This document shows positions 20,952 to 30,923 of a DNA stretch of 64,000 nt, piece after piece (the stretch's first letter is position 1; every line of letters begins with the position of its first letter). The stretch is from Pseudomonas sp. GGS8 (GTDB taxonomy: Bacteria; Pseudomonadota; Gammaproteobacteria; Pseudomonadales; Pseudomonadaceae). The stretch is from assembly GCF_024168645.1 (NCBI RefSeq), contig NZ_JALJWF010000001.1, positions 2,719,001 through 2,783,000 of the forward strand. Reading direction: 5' to 3'. A program made the translations under genes and the position numbers. The notes beneath the pieces are model-generated. The model was not told where the DNA came from. It made no database searches and saw nothing but the letters and a program-made list of their open reading frames with translations.

Positions 20952-21446
20952 TTACTCTGAATCCTTTGTTGTAACGATAGGGGATGTGTCTGTTTCGTCG
21001 TCCGCATAAGGGTCCGGATGACCCAGTTCTGCAAGCAACGTTCGTTCCAGTGCTTCCATTTCTTCGGCTTCGTCATCATCTATATGGTCGTAACCAAGCA
21101 GATGCAAGCAGCCGTGAATGACCAGATGCGCCCAATGGGCGTTGAGTGCCTTGCCTTGTTCGGCGGCTTCGCGTTCGACCACGGCCACGCAGATCACCAG
21201 ATCTCCCAGTAACGGGATATCCAGCAACTCGTCCGGCACGTCGGCCGGGAATGACAGCACATTGGTGGCGTAATCCTTCTGCCGCCAGGTGCGATTCAGT
21301 TCGCGGCCTTCTTCTTCATCGACCAGGCGAATGGTCAGCTCGGAGTCGGCGGTGCGTTGGCGCAGGGCCAGTTCGCACCATTGACGGAACTCGGCTTCAC
21401 TCGGGGCAGGTGCGTCGCTGGCCAGTTGCAGATCAAGCTCAAGCAT
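20952..21446 (-). CDS. ybeY: Endoribonuclease YbeY
   Basis: A 164-residue zinc-dependent RNase needed for 16S rRNA 3'-end maturation and ribosome quality control. The metal site is seen in [20 protein letters not shown] (H-x3-H-x5-H). The C-terminal tail ([18 protein letters not shown]) is acidic and variable. The ATG at 21446 gives MLELDLQ and overlaps the end of phoH by 8 bases, so translation is probably coupled. Confidence 0.95.
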   Translation of the reverse strand: MLELDLQLASDAPAPSEAEFRQWCELALRQRTADSELTIRLVDEEEGRELNRTWRQKDYATNVLSFPADVPDELLDIPLLGDLVICVAVVEREAAEQGKALNAHWAHLVIHGCLHLLGYDHIDDDEAEEMEALERTLLAELGHPDPYADDETDTSPIVTTKDSE

Positions 21447-22443
21447 CGCGTGGGGTGTCCTTTGGCGCGACATCGGCAGCGCGATTTTCGAAGCGCTCGT
21501 ACGCCTCGACAATGCGTTGCACCAGCGGATGGCGCACTACGTCCTTGGGTTGGAAGTGGGTGAAGCTGATGCCCGGAACGTCCTTGAGCACTTCGATCAC
21601 ATGATGCAGCCCGGACTTGGTGCCGCGTGGCAGGTCGACCTGGGTGATGTCACCGGTGATGACCGCCGTGGAGCCAAAGCCGATCCGGGTCAGGAACATC
21701 TTCATCTGTTCGACGGTGGTGTTCTGGCTTTCGTCGAGGATGATGAAGCTGTTGTTCAGCGTGCGACCGCGCATGTAGGCCAGCGGTGCGACTTCGATCA
21801 CCTGACGCTCGATCAGCTTGGCGACGTATTCGAAACCGAGCATTTCGTAGAGCGCGTCATAGAGCGGGCGCAGGTACGGGTCGATTTTTTGCGACAGGTC
21901 GCCGGGCAGGAAGCCGAGTTTTTCACCGGCTTCAACCGCCGGACGCACCAACAGAATGCGACGAATCTGTTCGCGCTCCAGTGCGTCTACCGCACAGGCA
22001 ACAGCCAGATAGGTCTTGCCGGTACCGGCGGGGCCGATGCCGAAGTTGATATCATTACCGAGGATTTCCTTCACGTAGCGCAGTTGATTCAAGCCGCGAG
22101 GGCGAATCATGCCTTTTTTGGTGCGCAAGGCGACGGACGGTTCGGCGGGGGAGTGGTTGTCCAGTTCCTCGACGGCCGATTCCTGAAGGAACAGGTGAAC
22201 CATGTCCGGCGACAGCTCGGTACCCTTGGTTTCCCGGTACAGGCGGCGCAGGAGGTTTTCCGCGGAGGTGGTGTGCTTGGGCTCGCCGATCAATTCGAAC
22301 TGGTTTCCGCGGTTGCGGATCTCGATGGTCAGGCGCTGTTCGATCAAGCGCAGATGCTCATCGAATTGCCCGCACAGATTGGCGAAGCGGCGAGCTTCAA
22401 AAGGCTCGAGGATGAAGCGATGTGGTTCTATGGGTGCGTTCAA
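21439..22443 (-). CDS. phoH: PhoH-like ATPase (YbeZ type)
   Basis: A 334-residue P-loop ATPase. Walker A is [20 protein letters not shown], and Walker B is in [20 protein letters not shown]; the N-terminal ~100 residues (KRLY-type, with [20 protein letters not shown]) form a KH-like RNA-binding region. It forms a conserved pair with ybeY and is thought to work in rRNA processing. Confidence 0.95.
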   Translation of the reverse strand: MNAPIEPHRFILEPFEARRFANLCGQFDEHLRLIEQRLTIEIRNRGNQFELIGEPKHTTSAENLLRRLYRETKGTELSPDMVHLFLQESAVEELDNHSPAEPSVALRTKKGMIRPRGLNQLRYVKEILGNDINFGIGPAGTGKTYLAVACAVDALEREQIRRILLVRPAVEAGEKLGFLPGDLSQKIDPYLRPLYDALYEMLGFEYVAKLIERQVIEVAPLAYMRGRTLNNSFIILDESQNTTVEQMKMFLTRIGFGSTAVITGDITQVDLPRGTKSGLHHVIEVLKDVPGISFTHFQPKDVVRHPLVQRIVEAYERFENRAADVAPKDTPRDA

Positions 22444-22545
22444 GGTCGTATTTAGCCGCCCTGGGGCAATATTGATGAAATAAAGGATAACGCCAGTCGC
22501 CTGGGTGCGAAAGCTCTTAAATAAGATGCAGGTTGACGCTTAATC

Positions 22546-22655
22546 TGTGGCGAGGGGGCTTGCCCCCGTTCGACTGCGAAGCAGTCGCAAAATATTCGGG
22601 ATCGCTTCGCGATCCAACGGGGCGGTGCGGCGTTCCGACAAGCCCCCTCGCCACA
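22546..22655. repeat. REP doublet with variant right arm
   Basis: Left copy TGTGGCGAGGGGGCTTGCCC begins at 22546; the inverted right copy ends CTCGCCACA at 22655. The right copy is interrupted by GGCGGTGCGGCGTTCCGACA in place of the usual spacer, a segment that recurs in altered form at 49966-49990. It separates phoH from miaB. Confidence 0.85.
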
Positions 22656-22684
22656 AAAGCCCGGCTCCCACAGGTGACGAGGTA

Positions 22685-24013
22685 TTACTGGATCAGCGAG
22701 CCCCGCAGCGAGTGCGGTTGCGCGGCGTCGATGTGCACGTCGGCGAACTGGCCGATCAGGGTCGGATTGTCGCAGCGGAAGTTGACGATACGGTTATTCT
22801 CGGTGCGACCCTGCAGTTCGCCGGGGTCTTTTTTCGAGTAATCGGTGACCAGAATCCGCTGAACGGAGCCCACCATTTGTCGGCTGATCTCGAACCCTTG
22901 CTGGTTCAGGCGATGTTGCAGGGCATTGAGGCGTTCTTTTTTCAGCTCTTCCGGCGTTTCGTCGACCAGATCGGCGGCCGGGGTGCCCGGGCGCTGGCTG
23001 TAGACGAACGAGTAGGAGAAGTCGAAACCGACGTCTTCGATCAGTTTCATGGTCTGTTCAAAGTCTTTCTCGGTCTCGCCCGGGAAACCGACGATGAAGT
23101 CCGAGCTGATGCAGATCCCCGGCACGGCGGCCCGCAGTTTGCGCAGTTTGGACTTGTACTCCAGCGCGGTGTGGTTGCGCTTCATCGCCGCGAGGATTCG
23201 GTCGGAGCCTGATTGCACCGGCAAGTGCAGGTGTTTCACCAGTTCCGGCACGTCGGCGTGGGCCTGGATCAGGCTGTCGGAGAACTCCAGCGGGTGCGAA
23301 GTGGTGTAGCGAATCCGGTCGATGCCATCGACAGCGGCGACCACGCGGATCAATTCCGCCAGGTCGGCCAGGCGACCATCGTGAGTGGTCCCGCGATAGC
23401 CGTTGACGTTCTGCCCCAGCAAGGTCACTTCGCGCACGCCGTTTTCGGCCAGGTGGATGATCTCGGCAATTACGTCGTCGAACGGTCGGCTGACTTCTTC
23501 ACCGCGGGTATAAGGCACCACGCAGAAGGTGCAGTACTTGCTGCAGCCTTCCATGACCGACACGTAAGCGCTCGGCCCATCGATGCGTGGTTCGGGCAAG
23601 TGGTCGAATTTTTCGATTTCCGGGAACGAGACATCGACTTGCGGCAGTTTGGTAGCGCGCGCGGCGTCGATCATTTCCGGCAGACGGTGCAGCGTCTGCG
23701 GGCCGAACACCACGTCGACATAGGGAGCGCGATCACGGATGGCCGCGCCTTCCTGACTGGCCACGCAACCGCCGACGGCGATGACCATTTCCGGATTGGC
23801 CAGTTTCAGTTCGCGCCAGCGGCCGAGCTGGGAATACACCCGGTCCTGGGCACGTTCGCGGATCGAGCAGGTGTTGAGCAGGATCACGTCGGCGTCTTCA
23901 GCGCGAGCGGTGACTTCCAGGGCCTGGTGTTCACCCAACAGATCGACCATGCGCGAGCTGTCGTACTCGTTCATCTGGCAACCGTGGGTTTCGATGTAAA
24001 GCTTCTTGGCCAT
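22685..24013 (-). CDS. miaB: tRNA-2-methylthio-N6-dimethylallyladenosine synthase
   Basis: Radical SAM methylthiotransferase, 442 residues, modifies A37 of tRNAs reading UNN codons. Three parts are visible: UPF0004 domain with [17 protein letters not shown] and [11 protein letters not shown] (auxiliary cluster cysteines), the radical SAM core with [17 protein letters not shown], and the C-terminal TRAM domain ([20 protein letters not shown]). The ATG at 24013 ([11 protein letters not shown]) is the family start. Its upstream region is shared with the divergent DUF1820 gene. Confidence 0.97.
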   Translation of the reverse strand: MAKKLYIETHGCQMNEYDSSRMVDLLGEHQALEVTARAEDADVILLNTCSIRERAQDRVYSQLGRWRELKLANPEMVIAVGGCVASQEGAAIRDRAPYVDVVFGPQTLHRLPEMIDAARATKLPQVDVSFPEIEKFDHLPEPRIDGPSAYVSVMEGCSKYCTFCVVPYTRGEEVSRPFDDVIAEIIHLAENGVREVTLLGQNVNGYRGTTHDGRLADLAELIRVVAAVDGIDRIRYTTSHPLEFSDSLIQAHADVPELVKHLHLPVQSGSDRILAAMKRNHTALEYKSKLRKLRAAVPGICISSDFIVGFPGETEKDFEQTMKLIEDVGFDFSYSFVYSQRPGTPAADLVDETPEELKKERLNALQHRLNQQGFEISRQMVGSVQRILVTDYSKKDPGELQGRTENNRIVNFRCDNPTLIGQFADVHIDAAQPHSLRGSLIQ

Positions 24014-24097
24014 GGACAGAGTCATCACGTGATTCAAAGAACCGCACATTATAGGGAACATGTCCCAAGGTTCCTACCGCTGCGCGTCCGGTGGCTA

Positions 24098-24106
24098 TGC
24101 TATAGT
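24098..24106 (+). promoter_or_regulatory. Extended -10 promoter for the DUF1820 gene
   Basis: TGCTATAGT, an extended -10 element, 42 bases before the ATG at 24148. The same context GGCTATGCTA-x-AGT occurs before ladS, which supports its use as a promoter. No good -35 hexamer is seen. Confidence 0.5.
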
Positions 24107-24147
24107 TCGCGCCCTCATTTTTATCCCCGATGTGTTACCCGCCCACC

Positions 24148-24477
24148 ATGACCAAACGTGAAGCTCCAATCTACAAGGTGATTTTCCTCAATCAGGGCCA
24201 GGTGTTCGAAATGTACGCCAAGCAGATCTATCAAAGTGATCTGTGGGGCTTCCTGGAAGTGGAAGAGTTCGTCTTTGGCGAGCGTACGCAAGTGGTCGTC
24301 GATCCGAGCGAAGAAAAGCTCAAGGCTCAGTTCGAAGGCGTTGTGCGCAGTTTTGTGCCGATGCATTCGATTGTGCGCATTGATGAGGTCGAACGCCTCG
24401 GCACGCCGAAAATCAGTGAAGCCCGCGGCGCGGTCGGCAATGTCATGCCGTTTCCGATGCCGATGCCTGAGAAGTAA
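24148..24477 (+). CDS. DUF1820 family protein
   Basis: A 109-residue cytosolic protein of the DUF1820 family, usually found divergent from miaB in Pseudomonas. Characteristic run: APIYKVIFLNQGQVFEMYAK, then GFLEVEEFVFGERTQVVVDP and MHSIVRIDEVERLGTP. It ends in a Pro/Met-rich tail. No catalytic motif is recognisable. The second in-frame ATG (24148) is used because the conserved block begins there. Confidence 0.85.
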   Translation: MTKREAPIYKVIFLNQGQVFEMYAKQIYQSDLWGFLEVEEFVFGERTQVVVDPSEEKLKAQFEGVVRSFVPMHSIVRIDEVERLGTPKISEARGAVGNVMPFPMPMPEK

Positions 24478-24507
24478 GCAGCAGGTTTAGTGGTTGGAGG
24501 AGGTTGT

Positions 24508-24640
24508 TGTGGCGAGGGGGCTTGCCCCCGTTGGGCTGCGAAGCGGCCCTGAATTCAGTCACTGATCCCTTCCAGACAGACCGCGGCTGCTGACTTTACG
24601 ACTGCTGCGCAGCCGAGCGGGAGCAAGCTCCCTCGCCACA
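24508..24640. repeat. REP doublet (inverted pair)
   Basis: TGTGGCGAGGGGGCTTGCCC begins at 24508 and the inverted GGGAGCAAGCTCCCTCGCCA partner ends at 24640; note the core differs between arms (GGGGGC versus GGGAGC). Lies between the convergent DUF1820 and Sel1 genes. Confidence 0.85.
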
Positions 24641-24656
24641 GGGGGGCATGTTCAAT

Positions 24657-25211
24657 TCAGGGAAGTGGCGAAAACGGCGTACGCCCATCGGCGCTTTGCA
24701 ATTCCATCAGGTATTTACGGAAAATTTGCCCCAGCACCTGGGTAGCAACTTCCAGGTCTTCGCGGGGCATTTTCTCGGCGACTTCGTCGGCGGTATCCAG
24801 TGCCTCTTCGGCGCCGTTGACTGCGGCCATTTTCAGCACGATATACGCCTGAACGTTATTGGCCGGTACGCCTTCGCCATGGAAGAACATGGTGCCGAGT
24901 TTGAATTGCGCCTGGGCATGGCCTTGCAGCGAGGCCTTTTCGAAGTAGCTCAGGGCTTTATTGAGGTCGCGCGGCGCGTTTTTGCCTTCGTAGTAGAACT
25001 CACCCAACTCGTATTGCGCTTGCGCATCCCCTTCATCCGACGCTTTCTGGCAGGCGGCGAGCGCTTGCGTCAGGTCTTGCGGCTGAGTATTGAGGGTGCA
25101 GCGACCCATCGCCGGGATCAACAACGAGTTGCCGCCTGCTTGTGCGAGCGCGAGCAGGGGCTGAAGGAGCAACAGGCAGCCCAATGCAAGGGTGCGGCCG
25201 GTGCGGTTCAT
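24657..25211 (-). CDS. Secreted Sel1/TPR-like repeat protein
   Basis: A 184-residue exported protein with signal MNRTGRTLALGCLLLLQPLL ending near ALA. Two Sel1 repeats are clear: GDAQAQYELGEFYYEGKNAP and GHAQAQFKLGTMFFHGEGVP, followed by a third degenerate unit (NNVQAYIVLKMAAVNG). Such repeats form helical protein-interaction scaffolds. Small periplasmic family member located beside hemL in Pseudomonas; partner unknown. The ATG at 25211 has AGAGGTAAG upstream. Confidence 0.85.
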   Translation of the reverse strand: MNRTGRTLALGCLLLLQPLLALAQAGGNSLLIPAMGRCTLNTQPQDLTQALAACQKASDEGDAQAQYELGEFYYEGKNAPRDLNKALSYFEKASLQGHAQAQFKLGTMFFHGEGVPANNVQAYIVLKMAAVNGAEEALDTADEVAEKMPREDLEVATQVLGQIFRKYLMELQSADGRTPFSPLP

Positions 25212-25398
25212 GGGAATCGACTTACCTCTGAGGGGCGCGCGGACCCGTCGAGGGATCCAATAAGCGCGCATTATGAAATAAGCAGGGCCAACCTTACAAA
25301 GTCTTTACTCGTTTTTCTGCTGCGCGGGGACTATATCACCCACTTTGCGGGCGATTATTGGCAGGTGAGTAGGAAAAAGGGCACGCATGTAGGTGAAA

Positions 25399-25426
25399 GC
25401 TGACGCTGGCAAACGCCAACGTCAGC
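25399..25426 (-). terminator. Terminator-like hairpin after hemL
   Basis: A 12-bp stem with one mismatch (25399-25410 with 25415-25426) and an AAAC/GTTT loop, 10 bases beyond the hemL stop. On the transcribed strand only a short TTTC follows. Confidence 0.55.
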
Positions 25427-25435
25427 GTCGTAGCT

Positions 25436-26719
25436 TTACTTCAGCGCGGCGAAGGCACGCTCGGCGGCGTCCAGCGTCAGTTTCAACTCGGTTTCGCCAT
25501 GGGCGATCGAGGTGAAGCCGGCTTCGAAGGCGCTCGGCGCCAGGTACACGCCGCCTTCGAGCATCAGGTGGAAGAAGCGTCCAAACAACTTCGCATCGCT
25601 GGCCATGACGTCATCGAAGGTGACGATGTCGTCGGCGCCACTGAAGTACAGACCGAACATGCCACCGGCCTGAGTGGTCACGAACGGAATGCCGGCGGCG
25701 TCGGCACGCTGTTGCAGGCCATCGAGCAGGCGACCGGTGTAGTCGCTCAGCTCGGCGTGGAAGCCGGGACGACTGATCAGGCGCAGCGTGGTCAGGCCCG
25801 CCGCCATCGCCAGCGGGTTACCCGACAACGTACCGGCCTGGTAGACCGGGCCCAGTGGCGCGATGTGTTCCATGATTTTGCGTTTACCGCCGAAGCAGCC
25901 CACCGGCATGCCGCCACCGATGATCTTGCCGAAGGTGCTCAGGTCGGGTGTTACGCCGTAATAGGCTTGGGCACCGCCGAGGGCGACACGGAAACCGGTC
26001 ATCACTTCGTCGAAAATCAGCACCACGCCGTGCTTGTCGCACAGGGTCCGCAGGCCTTCGAGGAAACCCGGGGCCGGTGGTACGCAGTTCATGTTGCCGG
26101 CCACGGGCTCGACGATGATGCAGGCCACGTCCTGGCCGACTTCGGCGAGCAGGGCTTCAACTGCGTCGATGTCGTTGAATGGCAGGGTCAGGGTGTGCTT
26201 GGCGAACGCCGCCGGTACACCGGCCGAGCTCGGTACGCCTTGGGTAAGGGCGCCGGAACCGGCCTTGACCAGCAGGCTGTCGGAGTGGCCGTGGTAGCAG
26301 CCTTCGAATTTGATGATGCTGTCGCGACCGGTGAAACCACGAGCCAGACGGATCGCGCTCATGGTCGCTTCGGTGCCGGAGCTGACCATGCGCACCATTT
26401 CCATGGACGGCACGATCGAGCAGACCAGGTCGGCCATCTCGGTTTCCATCGCGGTCGGGGCGCCGTAGGACAGACCGTGCTCCAGCTGCTTGCGCACCGC
26501 GTTCAGTACGTCCGGGTGGCTGTGGCCGAGAATCATCGGGCCCCAGGAACCGACGTAATCCACATAACGCTTGTCGTCTTCGTCGGTGACGTAGGCGCCT
26601 TCGGCGTGTTTGAAGAACAACGGCGTGCCGCCAACGCTCTTGAACGCACGAACAGGCGAGTTCACGCCTCCGGGGATGTGTTTCTGGGCATTGGCAAACA
26701 GGGTTTCGGAACGAGACAT
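25436..26719 (-). CDS. hemL: Glutamate-1-semialdehyde 2,1-aminomutase
   Basis: PLP enzyme that makes 5-aminolevulinate, the first dedicated haem precursor in the C5 pathway. 427 residues, standard length. Lys265 in [14 protein letters not shown] is the PLP lysine; [12 protein letters not shown] and [19 protein letters not shown] are typical class III aminotransferase blocks. Followed upstream on the same strand by thiE after 16 bp, so transcription probably runs thiD-thiE-hemL. Confidence 0.97.
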   Translation of the reverse strand: MSRSETLFANAQKHIPGGVNSPVRAFKSVGGTPLFFKHAEGAYVTDEDDKRYVDYVGSWGPMILGHSHPDVLNAVRKQLEHGLSYGAPTAMETEMADLVCSIVPSMEMVRMVSSGTEATMSAIRLARGFTGRDSIIKFEGCYHGHSDSLLVKAGSGALTQGVPSSAGVPAAFAKHTLTLPFNDIDAVEALLAEVGQDVACIIVEPVAGNMNCVPPAPGFLEGLRTLCDKHGVVLIFDEVMTGFRVALGGAQAYYGVTPDLSTFGKIIGGGMPVGCFGGKRKIMEHIAPLGPVYQAGTLSGNPLAMAAGLTTLRLISRPGFHAELSDYTGRLLDGLQQRADAAGIPFVTTQAGGMFGLYFSGADDIVTFDDVMASDAKLFGRFFHLMLEGGVYLAPSAFEAGFTSIAHGETELKLTLDAAERAFAALK

Positions 26720-26735
26720 TATTTGGCTCTCAAAA

Positions 26736-27359
26736 TCAGGATTTGAACAATTCGTTAAAGGCGCGGGCGCGACGCGTCACTTCAGCCGTGCTCTCGGCGC
26801 CAAACAGGCCATGCACCACCGCCAGCAGATCAACGCCGTGGGCCACCAGCGGGGCGGCGTTGTCCAGGGTGATGCCGCCGATCGCGCAGACCGGCAGGTG
26901 CAGCTTGCTGCGGGCCTGGTCGAGCAGGTCGAGGCTGCACGCCGGTGCGCCGGGTTTGGTGTTGGAATTGAAGAAGCGGCCGAAGGCGACATAACTGGCG
27001 CCTTCCTTGGCGGCTTGTTCGGCGAGCTCGAGTTGCGCGTGGCAGGTCGAACCGATGATCGCCTGACGCCCGAGCAGTGCTCGCACTGGCATCAACGGGC
27101 CGTCAGTCTGACCCAGGTGCACACCGACATTCAGGCGCGCGGCCAGTTCGGCGTCGTCATTGATGATCAGTTGGGTCTTGTAGCGTTCGCACAGATCACG
27201 CAGGGCTTCGGCCTCGCGCAGGCGGCGGGCCTCGTCGCTGCTTTTGTCGCGGTATTGCAGCAGGGTGACGCCGCCTTCGAGCGCCGCCTCCACGTACGAA
27301 AGAAATTTACCGGCCAGTAACTGGCTGTCGGTAATGGCGTACAGGCCACGTAGTTTCAT
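26736..27359 (-). CDS. thiE: Thiamine-phosphate synthase
   Basis: Joins hydroxymethylpyrimidine diphosphate and thiazole phosphate into thiamine phosphate. The 207-residue TIM-barrel protein has the family run [43 protein letters not shown] and [20 protein letters not shown], with the C-terminal phosphate loop [14 protein letters not shown]. It lies between thiD and hemL. Confidence 0.95.
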   Translation of the reverse strand: MKLRGLYAITDSQLLAGKFLSYVEAALEGGVTLLQYRDKSSDEARRLREAEALRDLCERYKTQLIINDDAELAARLNVGVHLGQTDGPLMPVRALLGRQAIIGSTCHAQLELAEQAAKEGASYVAFGRFFNSNTKPGAPACSLDLLDQARSKLHLPVCAIGGITLDNAAPLVAHGVDLLAVVHGLFGAESTAEVTRRARAFNELFKS

Positions 27360-27391
27360 CGGACAAGCCTCTGCGCTTTACGCATCGAAAG

Positions 27392-28189
27392 TTACGAACA
27401 GAAATCCAGCGGCAGGCGGCGGGGCACGAACTGGCCTTTGCCCAGCTGTTCCGCATCTCGCAGCGTGCGCCAAGTGTAGTCAAGCGCGCTCTGTACGGCA
27501 CTGACGAGGTGTTCACCCTGGGCCAGACGACCGGCTAGGGCGCTGGCCAGCGTGCAACCGGAACCGTGATAACTGCCGGGCAGGCGCTGGCAGGTAAAGG
27601 TTTCGCGGCGACCGTCGCGGCTGTACAGGCGGTTGTGGATTTCGTGTTCGTCGCCATGGCCACCGGTGATCAGCAGGTGTTTGACGAATGGCAGGAGTTT
27701 TTCCGCGCATTCGTCGGCGGTGCCTTCGGGCAGTTCGGCGAGGATGCGGGCTTCGGGAAGGTTAGGGGTGGCGATGATCGACAACGGCAGCAAGCGTTCG
27801 CGCATGGCGTAGCCGACTTCGTCCTTGCCCAGTCGTCCGCCACCGCCGGCGCGCAGCACCGGGTCGCAGACCACCGGCAAATGCGAGTGCACTGAAAGCA
27901 GTTCGACCACGGTGTCGACCATTTCCAGGGAACCGAGCATGCCCAGTTTGACGGCGGCGACTTCAGAGTCGTTGAGCACGGCATTGGCCTGGGCCAGTAC
28001 CCACTCGCGATCGAGCACGCGGAAGTCAGTGACGTTGACCGTGTCTTGCACGGTCAGGGCGGTGACGGCCGGAGCCGCATGGCAACCCTGAGCGAGCAGG
28101 GCTTCGATATCTGCCTGCAAGCCGGCGCCACCACTTGGGTCGTGGCCGGAGAGACAGAGGACAACGGGGCGAGAGCTGTAGATATTCAT
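27392..28189 (-). CDS. thiD: Hydroxymethylpyrimidine/phosphomethylpyrimidine kinase
   Basis: Two-step kinase that produces the pyrimidine diphosphate for ThiE. 265 residues, ribokinase fold: VVLCLSGHDPSGGAGLQADI at the N-terminus, ALTVQDT, VCDPVLRAGGG and the anion-hole motif RLPGSYHGSGCTLASALAG near the end. The ATG at 28189 (MNIYSSRPVV) is preferred over upstream in-frame starts lacking conservation. I looked for a TPP riboswitch in the 280-bp gap upstream and found none of its conserved core. Confidence 0.95.
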   Translation of the reverse strand: MNIYSSRPVVLCLSGHDPSGGAGLQADIEALLAQGCHAAPAVTALTVQDTVNVTDFRVLDREWVLAQANAVLNDSEVAAVKLGMLGSLEMVDTVVELLSVHSHLPVVCDPVLRAGGGGRLGKDEVGYAMRERLLPLSIIATPNLPEARILAELPEGTADECAEKLLPFVKHLLITGGHGDEHEIHNRLYSRDGRRETFTCQRLPGSYHGSGCTLASALAGRLAQGEHLVSAVQSALDYTWRTLRDAEQLGKGQFVPRRLPLDFCS

Positions 28190-28364
28190 GGTGCGCGAGC
28201 TTACCACCAAACATGTTTTTCGGGTGTTGTGGCAGCCATCGCGGCCGCTACAGATGTTCACCACCCGTAGCCAACAGCTCTAACTCAATACATAGCGCTG
28301 GAACGCTTGTTCTAGAGCCTTTGTAGGAGAAATTTCAATGGTGTTCAATGGCCACTAGCGGCTA

Positions 28365-28373
28365 TGCTAGAGT
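28365..28373 (+). promoter_or_regulatory. Extended -10 promoter before ladS
   Basis: TGCTAGAGT with TTCAAT 18 bases upstream of its TAGAGT. The wider context GGCTATGCTAGAGT closely matches the element before the DUF1820 gene. The rest of the 280-bp thiD-ladS gap shows no other clear feature. Confidence 0.45.
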
Positions 28374-28469
28374 GGATCCAAACCAATAACAGGTAATACC
28401 GGTTTTACGTCTACTCAAAAGGAATGGGGGGCTTCCTGACAGAACCGGACAGGCCACGCTGGGGCTTAA

Positions 28470-30827
28470 ATGCGCTATTTGCTGATGTTGCTGCTGTGCT
28501 TGCCCCTCCTGGCGAGCGCCGTCGAATTCGACGAGTTCACCCAGAGCCTTCCCCTGGGCCGAACGATGCAGGTTTATGAAGACGCGGGCGGTCAAGCGAC
28601 CATTGCCGATGTTCGTGCGCAAGCCGCGGCCGGGTACTTCAAACCCCACGATAAAGCCACCCTCAATGCCGGCTATTCGCGTTCGGCGTTCTGGCTGAAA
28701 ATCGACCTGCAATACCGTCCGACCAACCCGTCGGCGCAACGGGCCTGGCTACTGGAGCTGGCCTATCCGCCCCTCGATCACCTTGATTTGTACTTGCCCG
28801 ATGCTGGCGGCGACTATCAATTGGTCCGACAGACGGGCGATGCGTTGCCGTTCGCCACTCGCGAAATTCGTCAGAACAACTATCTGTTCGGTCTGAGCTT
28901 TGCGCCCGGACAGGCGCAAACCGTGTACCTGCGGCTGCAAAGCGAAGGCTCGATTCAGGCGCCCGTCACTTTGTGGTCGAGCACTGCTTACCTCGAAGAG
29001 CAGCCCGTGCGGCTTTATGTGCTGGGGCTGATTTATGGCGTGTTGCTGGGGATGCTGGTCTACAACCTGTTCATCTTCCTCAGCGTGCGCGACACCAGTT
29101 ACCTCTATTACATTGTCTACATCGCTTCGTTCGGCTTGTATCAGCTGTCAGTGAACGGCGCGGCCGTGGAGTATTTCTGGCCGAACAATCCGTGGTGGGC
29201 CAACGCCGCGACGCCGTTCTTCATTGGCTGTTCGGGGTTGTTCGGCAGCCAGTTTGCCCGCAGCTTCCTGCGCACGGCCACCCACAGCCGCTGGCTGGAC
29301 CGTGTGCTATTGGCGCTGATCGCGTTCAGCGGGCTGGTGGTCGGCTTATCTTTGATGACCAGTTACGCCCTGGCCCTGCGTCTGGCGACGGCGTTGGCAC
29401 TGGTCTTTACCGTGGTGATTTTCGTTGCCGGGATTTTCGCCTGGTGGCGTGGCTTGAGGGTGGCGCGCTACTTCATCATTGCCTGGTCGGCATTCTTGCT
29501 CGGTGGTGTCGTCAACACGATGATGGTGTTGGGGTATTTGCCCAACGTGTTCCTGACCATGTACGCGAGCCAGATTGGCTCGGCGATCGAAGTGGCGTTG
29601 TTGTCCCTGGCCTTGGCCGATCGCATCAACGCGATGCGCGAGCAACAGGCACAGACGTTGTTCGACGCCGGCCAGAAGCTCGAAGTGCTGAACCAGCAAC
29701 TGGCTCACAGTAACCGGCTCAAGGACGAATTCCTCGCCACCCTGACCCACGAACTGCGCACGCCCATGAACGGTGTGATCGGTTCGCTGGAGCTGATGCA
29801 GACCGTCGAGATGAACCCAGAGCTGGAGCAATATCAGCAAACGGCCGCAGGTTCGGCGCGGGACATGATGCGCATGGTCAACGGCATCCTCACCCTGACC
29901 GAGTTGCAGGCTGGCAAACTCAAGGTCTATCCGGACGCGTTCAGCTTGCGCGGTGTGGTCGAGACTTTGCGCGAGCAGTTTGATGGTAACGCGTCAAGCA
30001 AGTCGCTGGACTTCAAGGTTGAGGTAGCGCCCGGGTTGCCGGATCGTTTGTTCGGCGACAGCGGCAAGCTGGCGCAATGCCTGGAATGCTTGTTGGACAA
30101 CGCAATCAAATTCACCCGGGTCGGGGGGCTGGCACTGCGAGTGACGGGTAAGCCGGCTGAGCCTGGTCGGCTGGCGCTGTCTTTTGCGGTGATCGACACC
30201 GGCATCGGTTTTACCGATTTGGGGGAGTCGACGCTGTACCAGCGCTTCTTCCAGCTCGACGGTTCGATGACCCGTGAGTACGGCGGTCTGGGCGTTGGCC
30301 TGGCGATTTGTCGACAGTTGGTTGAATTGCTCGGGGGCCGCCTGAGTCACCGTTCGGAACCGGGCCGTGGAAGCCGCTTTCAGCTGGACGTCGAATTCGA
30401 GCTGTCGGTGGTGGTGCCTGCTTCCTCGATCACCCGGCAAACCACCGGCCTGCGCTTGCCCCAGGAGTGCACGGTATTGCTGGTCGATGACAACAGCATC
30501 AGTCAATTGGTGATGCGCGGCATGTTGCTCAAGCTTGGGTTCCGGGTATGCACCGCAGACAGTGGCCTTGCTGCGCTTGATCAATTGCAGTGTGAAGCCG
30601 TTGACGCGGTCGTGTTCGATTGCCAGTTGCCGCCCGTGGACGGCGCCTCCATCTTCCGCCAGATCCGCGCGTTGCCAGGTTGCGCCGAGTTGCCCGTGTT
30701 CATGATTGCCCTGAGTGCGGACCGAGTGCACGGCCCGAGCGACACCTTGGTCGACTGCCTGAACAAACCGGTGAAATTCGAGGATTTGCAGGCGGCGCTC
30801 TATCGACGGGTGCTCTGTCCGGTGTAG
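28470..30827 (+). CDS. ladS: Hybrid sensor histidine kinase LadS
   Basis: A 785-residue membrane hybrid kinase. Order: signal (MRYLLMLLLCLPLLASA), periplasmic 7TMR-DISMED2 domain (about 22-175), seven membrane segments (about 185-390), a short coiled coil, HisKA with His427 in TLTHELRTPMNG, HATPase_c (LLDNAIKFTRVGG; GGLGVGLAICRQLVELLGG), and a receiver with Asp717 in VVFDCQLPPVDG. Domain layout and its place between thiD and an acyl-CoA dehydrogenase gene match P. aeruginosa PA3974 LadS, which stimulates the GacS/GacA-Rsm cascade and so favours biofilm over acute functions. RetS, the opposite-acting relative, has a different layout with two receivers. Confidence 0.9.
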   Translation: MRYLLMLLLCLPLLASAVEFDEFTQSLPLGRTMQVYEDAGGQATIADVRAQAAAGYFKPHDKATLNAGYSRSAFWLKIDLQYRPTNPSAQRAWLLELAYPPLDHLDLYLPDAGGDYQLVRQTGDALPFATREIRQNNYLFGLSFAPGQAQTVYLRLQSEGSIQAPVTLWSSTAYLEEQPVRLYVLGLIYGVLLGMLVYNLFIFLSVRDTSYLYYIVYIASFGLYQLSVNGAAVEYFWPNNPWWANAATPFFIGCSGLFGSQFARSFLRTATHSRWLDRVLLALIAFSGLVVGLSLMTSYALALRLATALALVFTVVIFVAGIFAWWRGLRVARYFIIAWSAFLLGGVVNTMMVLGYLPNVFLTMYASQIGSAIEVALLSLALADRINAMREQQAQTLFDAGQKLEVLNQQLAHSNRLKDEFLATLTHELRTPMNGVIGSLELMQTVEMNPELEQYQQTAAGSARDMMRMVNGILTLTELQAGKLKVYPDAFSLRGVVETLREQFDGNASSKSLDFKVEVAPGLPDRLFGDSGKLAQCLECLLDNAIKFTRVGGLALRVTGKPAEPGRLALSFAVIDTGIGFTDLGESTLYQRFFQLDGSMTREYGGLGVGLAICRQLVELLGGRLSHRSEPGRGSRFQLDVEFELSVVVPASSITRQTTGLRLPQECTVLLVDDNSISQLVMRGMLLKLGFRVCTADSGLAALDQLQCEAVDAVVFDCQLPPVDGASIFRQIRALPGCAELPVFMIALSADRVHGPSDTLVDCLNKPVKFEDLQAALYRRVLCPV

Positions 30828-30923
30828 GGCGAAAGCGCCGACAGTTCGGCAGATATGCCACTTTGTTCGGCCTCGGGGCGGTGCTTAACTGAACATCCCT
30901 TGGCTGACCAAAGGAGCCCCGTC

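Noticed and set aside
25499..26746. 415-codon frame on the plus strand opposite hemL
   Set aside because: Antisense shadow of the well-supported hemL; low-complexity composition and no ribosome-binding site.
28190..28469. Possible TPP riboswitch upstream of thiD
   Set aside because: The conserved CTGAGA and ATGCCAGCG-type cores of the TPP riboswitch are absent on both strands of the gap.
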